In this document: piece by piece, positions 45,059-54,214 of the stretch
Numbering within the stretch: position 1 is the stretch's first letter
How the letters are laid out: the number at the start of each line of letters is the position of its first letter
NCBI RefSeq assembly: GCF_031885415.1
Contig: NZ_CP116871.1
Span: 3,286,001 to 3,350,000, forward strand
Length of the DNA: 64,000 nt
Origin: Microbacterium forte
GTDB lineage: Bacteria > Actinomycetota > Actinomycetes > Actinomycetales > Microbacteriaceae
Reading direction: 5' to 3'
Notes under the pieces: model-generated
The model's input: the letters and a program-made list of their open reading frames with translations, nothing else
Database searches by the model: none
Told to the model about the DNA's origin: nothing
Position numbers and translations under genes: made by a program

Positions 45059-45604
45059 ATGCCCAAGCCCACTAAGGGTCCCCGCCTCGGAGGCGGCCCC
45101 GCACACGAGCGCCTGCTGCTTGCCAACATGGCGGCGCAGCTCTTCATCCACAAGTCGATCAAGACGACCGAGACCAAGGCCAAGCGCCTGCGTCCGCTCG
45201 CGGAGCGTCTCATCACGCTCGGCAAGCGCGGCGACCTGAACGCGCGTCGTCGTGCGATGACCGTGCTGCGCTCCAACAAGGACGCCGGACACGTGCTCTT
45301 CACCGAGATCGCCCCGCTCGTCGCAGACCGTGAGGGTGGCTACACCCGCATCACGAAGGTCGGCAACCGCAAGGGTGACAACGCCCCCATGGCAGTGATC
45401 GAGCTCGTTCTCGAGCCCGTCACCCCCAAGGCGAAGTCCACCAAGAAGGCTGCCAAGGCTGAGAAGCCCGCCGAGGTCGTCGAGGAGGCTCCCGCTGAGG
45501 AGGCTCCCGTCGAGGAGACCACCGACGCCGGCGCCGAGTCGCAGGCCGAGGGAGAGGCAGCCGAGGCTGCCGCCGAGGACGCTGTCGAGAAGAAGTCCGA
45601 GTAA
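45059..45604 (+). CDS. rplQ: 50S ribosomal protein L17 with an acidic C-terminal extension
   Basis: Residues 1-120 form normal L17 ([65 protein letters not shown]). About 60 further residues start Lys-rich and become Glu/Ala-rich ([20 protein letters not shown]), compared with about 120-130 residues total in most bacteria. L17 lies near the tunnel exit. It is the last gene of the ribosomal supercluster. Confidence 0.97.
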   Translation: MPKPTKGPRLGGGPAHERLLLANMAAQLFIHKSIKTTETKAKRLRPLAERLITLGKRGDLNARRRAMTVLRSNKDAGHVLFTEIAPLVADREGGYTRITKVGNRKGDNAPMAVIELVLEPVTPKAKSTKKAAKAEKPAEVVEEAPAEEAPVEETTDAGAESQAEGEAAEAAAEDAVEKKSE

Positions 45605-45620
45605 GCACCTCGCTCGTTCC

Positions 45621-45658
45621 AAGAAGCCCGCCGCCCCGAAAGGGACGGCGGGCTTCTT
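45621..45658. terminator. Bidirectional terminator between rplQ and the acyl-CoA synthetase gene
   Basis: AAGAAGCCCGCCG / CGGCGGGCTTCTT, 13 bp plus CCC-GAAA-GGG at the tip after one mismatch. The A-rich left arm and T-rich right arm give a U-rich end in both directions. The flanking genes converge. Confidence 0.88.
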
Positions 45659-45676
45659 CGTCTCCGGGCGCGGGGA

Positions 45677-47248
45677 TCAGCGCGTGCGCAGATCCTTGCG
45701 CAGGATCTTTCCGGATGCCGATTTCGGAATCGTGTCGATGAACTCGACCTGTCGCACCTTCTCATGGGGTGCGACGTGCGCGGCGACGTGTGCCATCACG
45801 GCATCCGCATCGAGTTCCGCTCCCTGCTGCAGCACCACGAACGCCTTCGGGACCTCCTGTCCATCGGCGTCCGGCACGCCGATGACAGCCGCATCGGCGA
45901 TGGACGGATGCTCGAGCAGCACCGCTTCGAGAACCGCCGGCGCGACCTGGTAGCCCTTGTACTTGATGAGTTCCTTGAGCCGGTCGACGATGCGGAAGAT
46001 GCCGTCGTGCGTCACTGTCGCGACGTCGCCGGTGTGCAGCCAGCCGTCGGCATCGAGCATCTCGGCCGTCGCGTCGGGTCTGTTCAGGTAGCCGGCCATC
46101 ACCTGGGGTCCGCGGATCAGCAATTCCCCCGGCTCGCTGGCGCCCTCGTCCGGCGCATCGACGTCGGTGCCGTCCTCTGCGACGAGCCGCGCCTCGGTGT
46201 TTGCGAGCAGCATGCCGACCGACGACCGGTCGATGTCCGGTCGGTCGTAGGGGATCGCATGGGTCACCGGGCTGGTCTCGGTCATGCCGTACCCCTGGCA
46301 CACCGTGCAGCCGAGGCGATCAGCGACCGCAGACGCGAGGCCGCCGTCGAGGGGAGCGGCCCCGGAGAAGATGACCTTGATCGCCGAGGTGTCGTACTGG
46401 TCGACGAGCGGGTGCTTCGCGAGGGCGACGGCGATCGGCGGCGCGATGAAGACCCAGCTGGTCCGGTGCTCCTGGACGACCCGAAGGAAGTCCGTGAGAT
46501 CGAACCTGGGCATCGTGACCAGGGCCGCGCGCTGACGCAGCGCGAAGTTCAGAAGCACCGTCATGCCGTAGATGTGGAAGAAGGGCAGGACGGCGAGCAC
46601 GCGGTCGTCGTCACCGAGAGAGATCGTGGAGCGGCACTGGCTGACATTGGCGATCAGGTTGCGGTGCGTGAGCATGACGCCCTTGGGACGACCGGTGGTG
46701 CCTGAGGAGTACGGGAGCACCGCGAGATGTGTCTCCGGATCGAAGCTCACCTCGGGTGCAGTGCGCCCCTCGCCGAGCAGGGCGGGCAGCGACGGATGCC
46801 CGTCGGCGCCGTCGAGGACGATGACGTGGTCGTCGTCGAGGCCCACAGCCGCGGCTGCCGCCTTCGCCCCGGCAAGCAGCGGTGAGACGGTGATGAGCCA
46901 TGTCGCCTCGGCATCCGTCAGCTGAGTCGCGATCTCATCGGGTGTGTAGAGGGAATTGATCGTGGTGGCCGTCGCCCCTGCGCGCAGGATGCCGTGGAAG
47001 ACCGTCGCGAAGGCAGGGATGTTGGGGCACAACACGCCCACCTTCGTTCCGACGCCCACTCCACGTGCGGCGAGGGCGCCCGCGAACAGGTCGATCTGTG
47101 CGATCAGCTGGCGATAGGTCGTGGTGGCACCGCTGACACCGTCGACGATCGCGATCGCGTCGAGGCGGTCGTCCTCGACATCGCCGAACAGGAAGTCGTG
47201 GATCGAGACCGCCGGGATCTCGACATCGGGATAGGAACTGCGCACCAT
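45677..47248 (-). CDS. Acyl-CoA synthetase, 4-coumarate:CoA-ligase-like
   Basis: This 523-residue ANL-superfamily enzyme forms an acyl-adenylate and then an acyl-CoA thioester. The P-loop is SSGTTGRPKG (181-190), the A5 motif is QGYGMTETSPV, the A7/A8 region is GWLHTGDVATVTHDGIFRIVDRLKELIKYKGYQV, and the catalytic lysine is K514 in PKSASGKILRK. The pattern is closest to 4-coumarate/medium-chain acyl ligases; the substrate is not known. Start ATG 47248 has AAGGAG at the correct distance; ATG 47272 is less likely. Confidence 0.9.
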   Translation of the reverse strand: MVRSSYPDVEIPAVSIHDFLFGDVEDDRLDAIAIVDGVSGATTTYRQLIAQIDLFAGALAARGVGVGTKVGVLCPNIPAFATVFHGILRAGATATTINSLYTPDEIATQLTDAEATWLITVSPLLAGAKAAAAAVGLDDDHVIVLDGADGHPSLPALLGEGRTAPEVSFDPETHLAVLPYSSGTTGRPKGVMLTHRNLIANVSQCRSTISLGDDDRVLAVLPFFHIYGMTVLLNFALRQRAALVTMPRFDLTDFLRVVQEHRTSWVFIAPPIAVALAKHPLVDQYDTSAIKVIFSGAAPLDGGLASAVADRLGCTVCQGYGMTETSPVTHAIPYDRPDIDRSSVGMLLANTEARLVAEDGTDVDAPDEGASEPGELLIRGPQVMAGYLNRPDATAEMLDADGWLHTGDVATVTHDGIFRIVDRLKELIKYKGYQVAPAVLEAVLLEHPSIADAAVIGVPDADGQEVPKAFVVLQQGAELDADAVMAHVAAHVAPHEKVRQVEFIDTIPKSASGKILRKDLRTR

Positions 47249-47399
47249 GAGATCTCCTTCGATCCGGGTCATCGACGACGCCGTCTGATGCGATCCAGTG
47301 TCGCACAGGAGGAGACCGGGTCCCAGGGGGGATCCTTCGCGCGGCGGTCGGGACGAGGGCCCCCGTGGTGCGGCGCGACTGGGGGAGGTCGCCTGCGAG

Positions 47400-47405
47400 T
47401 AGGCT
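47400..47405 (+). promoter_or_regulatory. -10 element TAGGCT, leaderless start at 47412
   Basis: TAGGCT, then gatccg, then GTG 47412 (6-nt spacing). Confidence 0.6.
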
Positions 47406-47411
47406 GATCCG

Positions 47412-48212
47412 GTGACTGATGCAGAGACCCTGAGCAGAGGGCCTCGCGCCTATACGGCATTCATCGGCATCGGCCTGATCGCGGGCCTCCTCTCCGGCCT
47501 CTTCGGCGTCGGCGGCGGCACGGTGATCGTTCCGCTGCTCGTGCTCTTCCTGCACTTCAACCAGCGGCTCGGTGCCGGCACGTCGCTCGCCGCGATCGTC
47601 CCGACCGCGACGGTCGGCGTCATCTCGTACGCGATCAACGGATCGGTCGCCTGGATCCCCGCGCTGATCCTCGCCGCCGGCTCCGTCGTCGGCGCGCAGA
47701 TCGGCACCCGGATGCTGCCGAAGATCTCGCAGACCGTGCTGCGCTGGTTCTTCGTCGGCTTCCTCGTCGTCGTCATCGTCAGCCTGTTCCTGGTCATCCC
47801 CTCGCGAGACGCGCAGTTCGAGCTGCAGCTGCTCAACGGGATCGCCCTCGTGCTGGTCGGCGTCGCCACCGGCATTCTGGCAGGGCTCATCGGGGTCGGC
47901 GGAGGCGTGATCGTCGTGCCGATCCTGATGCTCGCATTCGGCACCAGCGACCTCGTCGCCAAGGGCACGTCGCTGCTCATGATGATCCCCACCGCGATCT
48001 CCGGCACGATCGGCAACCTGCGCAACCGCAACGTCGACCTCGTGGCCGCGGCGCTCGTCGGAGTGTCAGCGTGCACCACCACCGCGCTCGGCGCGTGGTT
48101 GGCCACGCTGATCGACCCGCAGGTCGGCAACATGCTGTTCGCGGCATACCTCGTGGTCATCGCCGTGCAGATGGCCATGAAGGCGATCAAGGGACGCAAG
48201 AAGAAGGACTGA
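47412..48212 (+). CDS. TauE/SafE (TSUP) family membrane permease
   Basis: This 266-residue protein has about eight hydrophobic segments in two repeated halves, each with the family's glycine-rich signature: GLLSGLFGVGGGTVIVPLLV near residue 20 and AGLIGVGGGVIVVPILM near residue 160. Members export or take up sulfite, sulfoacetate, organosulfur compounds or other anions; the substrate here is unknown. It has its own leaderless promoter and ends in a Lys-rich cytoplasmic tail. Confidence 0.9.
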   Translation: MTDAETLSRGPRAYTAFIGIGLIAGLLSGLFGVGGGTVIVPLLVLFLHFNQRLGAGTSLAAIVPTATVGVISYAINGSVAWIPALILAAGSVVGAQIGTRMLPKISQTVLRWFFVGFLVVVIVSLFLVIPSRDAQFELQLLNGIALVLVGVATGILAGLIGVGGGVIVVPILMLAFGTSDLVAKGTSLLMMIPTAISGTIGNLRNRNVDLVAAALVGVSACTTTALGAWLATLIDPQVGNMLFAAYLVVIAVQMAMKAIKGRKKKD

Positions 48213-48260
48213 GCAGCTTTTGAACCGGCCTTCGGTCACCGAGCTCCACGACCGAGAACG

Positions 48261-48266
48261 TAGGAT
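48261..48266 (+). promoter_or_regulatory. -10 element TAGGAT, leaderless start of the MaoC-murB operon
   Basis: TAGGAT, then cgaggg, then GTG 48273 (6-nt spacing). Confidence 0.6.
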
Positions 48267-48272
48267 CGAGGG

Positions 48273-48728
48273 GTGGCAGTGAACCAAGATCTTCTCGGCC
48301 GGGAGTTCCCGCCGACGTCCCCCTATCTCGTCGGTCGCGAGAAGGTGCGCGAGTTCGCGCGCGCGGTCTTCGCCGACGCTCCGCAGCACACCGACGTCGA
48401 GGCTGCGCGTGCGGCCGGTTTCGCCGATGTCGTGGCGCCGCCCACCTTCGCGATGGTCATTCAGGATCTCACGCTGCAGCAGTTGCTCGCCGAACCGGAC
48501 TCGGGCATCGTGCTGGCGCGCACGATCCACGCCGAGCAGAAGTTCGCCTACTCGCGCCCGATCGTGGCGGGCGACGAGCTCACCGGCCGGCTGCGCGTGA
48601 CCGCCATCCGCATGATGGGTGGCAACGCCATGATCACCAGCGCGGCAGAGATCACGGATGCCGCCGGCGAGCACGTCGTCACCGCCACCAGCGTGCTGCT
48701 GGTCGGCGCCGAAGAAGGAGCAGAGTGA
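48273..48728 (+). CDS. MaoC-like dehydratase N-terminal subunit (HadA/FAS1-like)
   Basis: This 151-residue hot-dog protein starts LGREFPPTSPYLVGREKVREFARA and has APPTFAMVIQD, as in HadA-type and MaoC N-terminal proteins that pair with a catalytic HadB-type partner. The pair would hydrate or dehydrate an acyl thioester. Homologous pairs next to murB are common in actinobacteria; in mycobacteria they act in FAS-II, while in organisms without mycolic acids the substrate is unclear. TGATG overlap with the next gene. Confidence 0.85.
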   Translation: MAVNQDLLGREFPPTSPYLVGREKVREFARAVFADAPQHTDVEAARAAGFADVVAPPTFAMVIQDLTLQQLLAEPDSGIVLARTIHAEQKFAYSRPIVAGDELTGRLRVTAIRMMGGNAMITSAAEITDAAGEHVVTATSVLLVGAEEGAE

Positions 48729-49126
48729 TGTCGTTCGCTGTCGGAGACGTCGTCGCAGAGCGCACGGTGCACATCACCCGCGAGTCGCTGGTGCGCTACG
48801 CGGGAGCGTCGGGCGACTTCAACCCGATCCATTACCGTGACGACATCGCCGCCGAGGTGGGTCTGCCCGGCGTCCTCGCGCACGGCATGCTCACGATGGG
48901 CATCGCCTCGTCGGTGGTCGTCGCGGCCCTCGAACCGGGCACCCGCATCCTCGACTACGGCGTGCGATTCACCAAGCCGGTCGTGGTCGACCCCGCAGAC
49001 GGAGCCGACCTTCACGTCGTCGCCACCGTCGGCGCCGTCGATGAGGAATCGACGCGCATCGACCTCAAGGTCACGTTCGGCGAGACGACGGTCCTCGTCA
49101 AGGCGCAGCTGCGCGTCGCCTCCTGA
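48728..49126 (+). CDS. MaoC-like dehydratase catalytic subunit (HadB-like)
   Basis: This 132-residue hot-dog protein has the hydratase-2 motif YAGASGDFNPIHYRDDIA, with the catalytic Asp and His, and GVLAHGMLTMGI. It is expected to form a heterodimer with the product of 48273-48728 and to act on (3R)-hydroxyacyl thioesters. ATG 48728 (TGATG) is used. Its own stop overlaps murB in the same way, so the three genes are coupled. Confidence 0.88.
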   Translation: MSFAVGDVVAERTVHITRESLVRYAGASGDFNPIHYRDDIAAEVGLPGVLAHGMLTMGIASSVVVAALEPGTRILDYGVRFTKPVVVDPADGADLHVVATVGAVDEESTRIDLKVTFGETTVLVKAQLRVAS

Positions 49127-50271
49127 TGGGCGACGGCGTGGTGCGCGAGGTCGAGCCGCTCAAGCTGGCCACTCTCACGACCCTCCGAACGGGTGGGGCC
49201 CCCGAGCGGATGCTCGAGGCGTCGACCTCCGCCGAGCTGGTCGATGCGCTCACCGACGTGTGGTCACGCGGCGACGAGTGGTTCGTCCTCGGCGGCGGCT
49301 CCAACCTGTTCATCGGTGACGAACCGTTCGAGGGAACCGTCATCCGGATCCTCACCCGCGGCATCGAGGAGCTCCCGTCGCCGCATGCCGGACGCATCCG
49401 CCTTCGTGTGCAGGCGGGGCACGGCTGGGACGATCTCGTCGCCTACGCCGTCGAGCACGGGTATGCCGGACTCGAGGCGATGAGCGGAATTCCGGGCACC
49501 GTCGGCGCCTCGCCGGTGCAGAACATCGGTGCGTACGGTCAGGAGATCCAAGAGACCCTGGTCGAGGTCGAGCTCATCGACGAGGCGACGGGCGAGGTGT
49601 CGGTCGTCCCGGCATCCGAGCTCGGGCTCGGGTTCCGAACCTCCGTGCTCAAGCATCACTACGGCGGTGTGCCGCAGCGCCGTGCCGTCATCCTGTCGGT
49701 CACGGTCGATCTTCTCGTCGCCGAGGAGCGCGTCGTCCGCGGCGAGCAGCTGCGCAGGGCGCTGGGGCTCGACTCCGACGCCCCTGTGCCGCTCACGTGG
49801 GTGCGGGAGCGGATCCTCGCCACGCGCGCGTCGAAGGGGATGCTGCTCGATGAGAACGACCCCGACACGCACGGCGTCGGCTCGTTCTTCCAGAATGCGA
49901 TCGTGCCCGAGGTCGTCGCCCGCGCCCTTCCGCCCGAGTGCCCGCGGTGGCCGGTGACCCCTGACCTCGACACCGTCACGGTGATCCCCCTCGCCTCGTA
50001 CGACGGCTATGTTCCCGCCGCGAAGCCAGAAGCGCCCGACGTGAAGGTGAGTGCCGCCTGGCTGATCGAGCAGGCCGGGATCCGCAAGGGTTTCAAGCTG
50101 CCGAGGTCACGGGCATCCGTCTCTACCAAGCACGCCCTCGCCCTCACCAACCGCGGCGGCGCGACGGCCGCCGAGGTCTCAGAGCTCGCCCGCTTCATCC
50201 AGAGCCGCGTCCATGCGGAGTTCGGGCTCGTGCTGCAGCCGGAGCCCGTGCTTCTCGGCGTCGAACTGTAG
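49126..50271 (+). CDS. murB: UDP-N-acetylenolpyruvoylglucosamine reductase
   Basis: This 381-residue FAD enzyme reduces UDP-GlcNAc-enolpyruvate to UDP-MurNAc for peptidoglycan. Landmarks are LGGGSNLFIGDEPFEGTVI (FAD site), GLEAMSGIPGTVGASPVQNIGAYGQE, GVGSFFQNAIV with the catalytic serine, and the final glutamate region QPEPVLLGVEL. At about 380 residues it is the longer type I form. Operon with the two MaoC-like genes. Confidence 0.96.
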   Translation: MGDGVVREVEPLKLATLTTLRTGGAPERMLEASTSAELVDALTDVWSRGDEWFVLGGGSNLFIGDEPFEGTVIRILTRGIEELPSPHAGRIRLRVQAGHGWDDLVAYAVEHGYAGLEAMSGIPGTVGASPVQNIGAYGQEIQETLVEVELIDEATGEVSVVPASELGLGFRTSVLKHHYGGVPQRRAVILSVTVDLLVAEERVVRGEQLRRALGLDSDAPVPLTWVRERILATRASKGMLLDENDPDTHGVGSFFQNAIVPEVVARALPPECPRWPVTPDLDTVTVIPLASYDGYVPAAKPEAPDVKVSAAWLIEQAGIRKGFKLPRSRASVSTKHALALTNRGGATAAEVSELARFIQSRVHAEFGLVLQPEPVLLGVEL

Positions 50272-50277
50272 CGGCCC

Positions 50278-50889
50278 GTGTTCGAGTGGCTCCAGGCCGA
50301 GTGGCCTCAGGTTCTCGGCTTCATCACGGGCGCGGTCTGCGTGTGGCTCGCGGGCCGCCGTAACGTCTGGAACTACCCGATCGGCATCGCCAACAACGTG
50401 GTGCTGTTCGTCGTCTTCATCGGCGCGGGGCTGTACGCGACATCGGCCCTCCAGGTCGTCTACCTGCTGATGGGTCTGCATGGGTGGTGGCGATGGACGC
50501 GCGGTGCGGAGCAGAGTCGCACGTATGTCGTCAACACGCCGCGTCGGGCATGGCCATGGCTGGCTCTCGCCGCGGTCGCGGGCACGGCCGTGCTGGTGTG
50601 GGTGCTCACGACGTTCACCGACTCGCAGGTCGCGATCGCCGATGCGGCGACCACTGCGGCGAGTCTCGTGGCGCAGTACATGCTGAACCGCAAGTGGATC
50701 GAGAACTGGTTCGTGTGGATCTGCGTCGACATCGCCTTCGTCGGCCTCTCGATCGCCGCGGGTCTCTGGGTCATCGCGGCGCTGTACGTGCTCTTCATCG
50801 CCCTGTGCGTGATCGGCTACCGCTCGTGGCGTCAGGCGGCCGTCGCCGACCGCGAGACCCCTGCGGTCGCGGCGTCCGCCCGAGCGTGA
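50278..50889 (+). CDS. pnuC: Nicotinamide riboside transporter PnuC
   Basis: This 203-residue protein has seven hydrophobic segments and the PnuC marks WNYPIGIANNVVLFVVF, YLLMGLHGWWRW (WxxWxxW-like substrate pocket) and YMLNRKWIENWFVWICVDI. It carries nicotinamide riboside by facilitated diffusion, driven by phosphorylation inside the cell. The next gene (nadR) encodes that kinase. The start GTG 50278 lies 6 nt after murB. Confidence 0.93.
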   Translation: MFEWLQAEWPQVLGFITGAVCVWLAGRRNVWNYPIGIANNVVLFVVFIGAGLYATSALQVVYLLMGLHGWWRWTRGAEQSRTYVVNTPRRAWPWLALAAVAGTAVLVWVLTTFTDSQVAIADAATTAASLVAQYMLNRKWIENWFVWICVDIAFVGLSIAAGLWVIAALYVLFIALCVIGYRSWRQAAVADRETPAVAASARA

Positions 50890-50899
50890 GGTGAGGCGC

Positions 50900-51970
50900 A
50901 TGAGCGGACACGGTCTCGTCCTCGGCAAGTTCTATCCCTTTCACAGCGGGCATTCGCACCTGATCCGTCGGGCGCAGCGCGACAGCGACCGGGTCACCGT
51001 GCAGGTGCTGGGCGCGTCGGTGGAGTCGATCCCGCTGGAGGTGCGCGCGAGCTGGATCCGCGAGTCGCACCCCGGCGCGCGCGTCGTCGCGGCGATGGAC
51101 GACGCCCCGGTCGACTTCGAGTCGCAGGCAGCGTGGGACGAGCACATGGCGCTGATCGCCTCGCTGCTCGACGGCCCGGTCGACACGGTCTTCTCGTGCG
51201 ACTCGTATGGCGGCGAACTGGCCAGGAGCCTCGACGCGCGCTGGGTGCAGATCGACGAGGGCCGCCGGATCAATCCCGTCTCCGGCACGGCGATCCGTGC
51301 CGACGTCGCCGGCAACTGGCATGAGCTCGCACCGGCCGTGCGCGCATGGCTGACCGCGCGCGTGGTGGTGCTGGGCGCGGAATCCACCGGCTCGACGACT
51401 CTCGCCGAAGCGCTCGCCGATCGGCTGGGCACGCTCTGGGTGCCGGAGTACGGCCGCGAGCACTCCGTCATCCGCGAGGGCGGGCTGAGCGCGCCGTGGC
51501 GCAGCGATGAGTTCGACCTCATCGTCGACCGGCAGATCGCCCTCGAGCAGCAGGCGCTCAGGCAGGTACCGGTGCCGGTGCTCGTGTGCGACACCGATGT
51601 GCTCGCGACGGCACTGTGGCATGAGCGCTACGTCGGCGCGGTGGCGCCGCGCCTGCATGAGGCGGCAGCCGCGCACCCGCCGCTCCTCTACGTGCTCACC
51701 GGCGACGAGATCCCCTTCGAGCAGGACGGCCTGCGCGACGGCGAGCACATCCGTCACGACATGCAACAGCGTTTCCGCGACGTGCTCGCCGCGCAGGACG
51801 TGCCATGGCTCGAGGTGCATGGCGATGTCTCGAGACGGGTCGACGCCGCGGCATCCGCGCTCGCACCGCTCCTCGCCGAGCACCTGAGCTTCGCCCTTCC
51901 GCTCGAAGCTCGGCCCCTCGACGAGCAGCGGGCGCTCCAGCAGAACGCCCGATCGACATCGTTAGGATGA
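50900..51970 (+). CDS. nadR: NadR-type NMN adenylyltransferase / ribosylnicotinamide kinase
   Basis: This 356-residue bifunctional enzyme has an N-terminal nucleotidyltransferase domain (LGKFYPFHSGHSHLI with HSGH at 15-18) and a C-terminal kinase domain with the P-loop GAESTGSTT at 159-167, followed by EYGREHS. It traps nicotinamide riboside as NMN and makes NAD. The N-terminal helix-turn-helix of enteric NadR is absent, so no repressor role is expected. ATG 50900 follows GTGAGG; GTG 50891 is possible. It forms an operon with pnuC. Confidence 0.92.
   Translation: MSGHGLVLGKFYPFHSGHSHLIRRAQRDSDRVTVQVLGASVESIPLEVRASWIRESHPGARVVAAMDDAPVDFESQAAWDEHMALIASLLDGPVDTVFSCDSYGGELARSLDARWVQIDEGRRINPVSGTAIRADVAGNWHELAPAVRAWLTARVVVLGAESTGSTTLAEALADRLGTLWVPEYGREHSVIREGGLSAPWRSDEFDLIVDRQIALEQQALRQVPVPVLVCDTDVLATALWHERYVGAVAPRLHEAAAAHPPLLYVLTGDEIPFEQDGLRDGEHIRHDMQQRFRDVLAAQDVPWLEVHGDVSRRVDAAASALAPLLAEHLSFALPLEARPLDEQRALQQNARSTSLG
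51963..51968 (+). promoter_or_regulatory. -10 element TAGGAT, leaderless start of the MoxR operon
   Basis: TAGGAT, then gatcgc, then ATG 51975 (6-nt spacing). The element lies across the last codons of nadR. Confidence 0.65.
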
Positions 51971-51974
51971 TCGC

Positions 51975-53543
51975 ATGCCCGACCGCTGGAACCGAGTGTC
52001 CGCCTCACCCACGAACCCCGGCAGCGGCCACGGCGTCGAGTCTCTGACAGCCGAGGATCTCTTCCGCCCGGCCGCGCGCAGCACGGTGCCGCTGGATGAG
52101 AAGCTGCGCCAGGTCTACTACTGGATCGTCAACCGCGCAGTCATCTCGCCCTACTACGACATGGAGTTCTCGCACGGAGAGCCGCTGTCGATCGGGCTGG
52201 GGGATGCCGGCGCCGCGGTGTCCCTCCCGACGCAGGCGTCGTTCTCGTCGAACGTCCTCGTGCCGCTGCTCACCTTCGCTGTCGGGGGCAAGTGCCTGCT
52301 CATCGGAGGTCCGGGGCGCGGCAAGACGACGGTCGCCGTGCTCATGGGCGTGCTGGCCGGCACCGCCTCCGACGACGTGCGGCGCAGCGTGCAGCAGGGG
52401 CAGCCGCAGCTGACGGTCAGCGACCTCGTGGGCATCCCTCTTCCTCGCGACCTGGTCGCCGCCGAGCGTCTCACCGACATCCGCATCGCCTGGCGCGACT
52501 GGCTCGGGTTGCCCGTCAAGATCATCGACGAGTACAACCGCATCCCCACCAAGACCCAGTCGGCGCTGCTCACCATGGTGGCCGAGGGGTATGTCGAGAG
52601 CCACGACCAGATGCGCCGCACCGCGCCGGACGGCGGTGTGGAGAGCTGGTTCTTCACGGCCAACGACGATGCGGGCGGCGGTACCTTCCCCGTGATCCAA
52701 GCCCTTCGCGACCGGATGGACGTCACGGTGCAGGCGGCCGGATTCAACAGCCGATTCTTCGATGAGCTGATCACCCGCGTCGAGGCGGGGGAGAAGCCCG
52801 AGGAGCATGTGCCCGCCGAGCTGACCTTCGATTCGGCCGAGCAGACCGAGATGCGCGCGCAGATCCGCGCGGTGCCGATTCCGGATGCCGTGCGCGAGCG
52901 CCTGCGATTCTTCCTCAGCCACTTCGAGTTCGTGCAGCACGGCGGGCGCCGCTTCGAATACCGCACGAAAGACGTGGTGACCACCGCGGGCGGCCGGGTC
53001 GGCGAGGTGATCGAGGCGAACAGCGGCGCCGACCTCGAGATCGACCTCGGCGCGCAGACCCGCAACGGCGTGTCGGTGCGCGCCTTGCAGACGCTCATCA
53101 TCTACGCGAAGGCGATCGCGTGGTTCCGGGGTGCGGATGCCGTCGAAATCGATGACGTCGCGGCGGTGCTGCCGTTCGTGCTCCGCGGAAAGCTGCTGCC
53201 GAACGCCACACATCCGCGGTTCGATGTCGGGGCGGAGCGCGAGCTCAGCACCGACACGGTGAGTTGGCTGGCCGACCTGTTCACGCAGTCATGCCGCCAA
53301 TACGACGCCCTCGGGCGCGACGCCGACGATGCGGTCGCTGCCCTGCTCAGCGAGTTCGACCGCGGGCTCGATGGCCTCCCGGCGCTCGAGGCATCCCGCC
53401 GCATCACCGCCGTCGAGGCCCAGCTGCGCCGGATCGCGACGGTGGGCAAGCTCTACGGTCGTGACTTCGACGACGTGATCGCGCTGAAGTATCTGCATCA
53501 GCGGTACACGGCGTATGTGCGCTGGCAGGAGCTGCGCGGGTGA
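51975..53543 (+). CDS. MoxR-type AAA+ ATPase
   Basis: This 522-residue protein has Walker A GGPGRGKTT (111-119), Walker B KIIDEYNRIP with D185/E186, and the sensor-like FFTANDDAGGGTFPVIQALRDRMDV. A helical lid follows and the last 100 residues are helical and unassigned. MoxR ATPases usually act as chaperones that load metals or remodel partner proteins together with vWA proteins. Here the vWA partner is two genes downstream. It is longer than the typical 320-350 residues of the family and has an extra N-terminal helical region. First gene of a five-gene overlapping unit (51975-58040). Confidence 0.88.
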   Translation: MPDRWNRVSASPTNPGSGHGVESLTAEDLFRPAARSTVPLDEKLRQVYYWIVNRAVISPYYDMEFSHGEPLSIGLGDAGAAVSLPTQASFSSNVLVPLLTFAVGGKCLLIGGPGRGKTTVAVLMGVLAGTASDDVRRSVQQGQPQLTVSDLVGIPLPRDLVAAERLTDIRIAWRDWLGLPVKIIDEYNRIPTKTQSALLTMVAEGYVESHDQMRRTAPDGGVESWFFTANDDAGGGTFPVIQALRDRMDVTVQAAGFNSRFFDELITRVEAGEKPEEHVPAELTFDSAEQTEMRAQIRAVPIPDAVRERLRFFLSHFEFVQHGGRRFEYRTKDVVTTAGGRVGEVIEANSGADLEIDLGAQTRNGVSVRALQTLIIYAKAIAWFRGADAVEIDDVAAVLPFVLRGKLLPNATHPRFDVGAERELSTDTVSWLADLFTQSCRQYDALGRDADDAVAALLSEFDRGLDGLPALEASRRITAVEAQLRRIATVGKLYGRDFDDVIALKYLHQRYTAYVRWQELRG

Positions 53544-54214
53544 ATCGCATCCCCGTGCAGCTGGCGAATGCGCCGGCTCCGTTCCCTCCCGCTGACCTGC
53601 CCGATCTCTCCGCCGCCGGACTCGACACCGCGCTGGCGTCGACCTCGGTGCGGGTCGCGCACGGCACTCCGCTGCTGTTCGCCAGGGCGCTCGCCGCGGG
53701 ACTGGCGCAGGATCCGGCGGCGGCGACCGACCGCGACCGGGCGCTCGATCTCGTGTCGGTCGCCGCGTGGCGGTCGGGCGCTCTCGGTCTGCGCGTCGAC
53801 GCACTTGATCGGCTCGAGCATCTCGACACCCCCGAGCAACGTCTGGCCGCTGCGGCGACGCTCGGACTCGGCGTCGACGTGCTCGACGAATTCCGTCGCA
53901 GGCAGCGGAAGGATCGCTTCTGGTGGCCCGGTCGCGCCGACCAGCGCGGGTATGTGCTCGCTGTCGGGGGGTTCCGCGGAATCGGGGGCGCCTGGATCCG
54001 GCCTCCCGAACGCGTCGACACTCTGGCGGACGCCGGAGCCTTCGCGATCCTCGTCGCGGGTTCGTGGTGGCGACTCGACAGCGACGTCTGGGGTGCGCGT
54101 CTCTCCGTGCTCTCCGAGGCGCCCAGCGAGGTGCATACCCGCGACGACGGGGTGAGCATCGTCATCGGACCCGACACCCATCTCGCCTGGGTGCATGTGC
54201 GGGAGCAGGAGTGA
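53540..54214 (+). CDS. Unknown protein of the MoxR-vWA operon
   Basis: The protein has 224 residues and no family I recognise. The first half is helical and Ala/Leu-rich (LDTALASTSVRVAHGTPLLFARALAAGLA). The second half is beta-rich with many tryptophans (DRFWWPGR, GSWWRLDSDVWG) and ends IGPDTHLAWVHVREQE. There is no signal peptide or membrane segment. It is joined to both neighbours by GTGA overlaps, so it should be made in fixed ratio with the ATPase and the metallopeptidase/vWA protein; an adaptor role is only a guess. Confidence 0.75.
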   Translation: MNRIPVQLANAPAPFPPADLPDLSAAGLDTALASTSVRVAHGTPLLFARALAAGLAQDPAAATDRDRALDLVSVAAWRSGALGLRVDALDRLEHLDTPEQRLAAAATLGLGVDVLDEFRRRQRKDRFWWPGRADQRGYVLAVGGFRGIGGAWIRPPERVDTLADAGAFAILVAGSWWRLDSDVWGARLSVLSEAPSEVHTRDDGVSIVIGPDTHLAWVHVREQE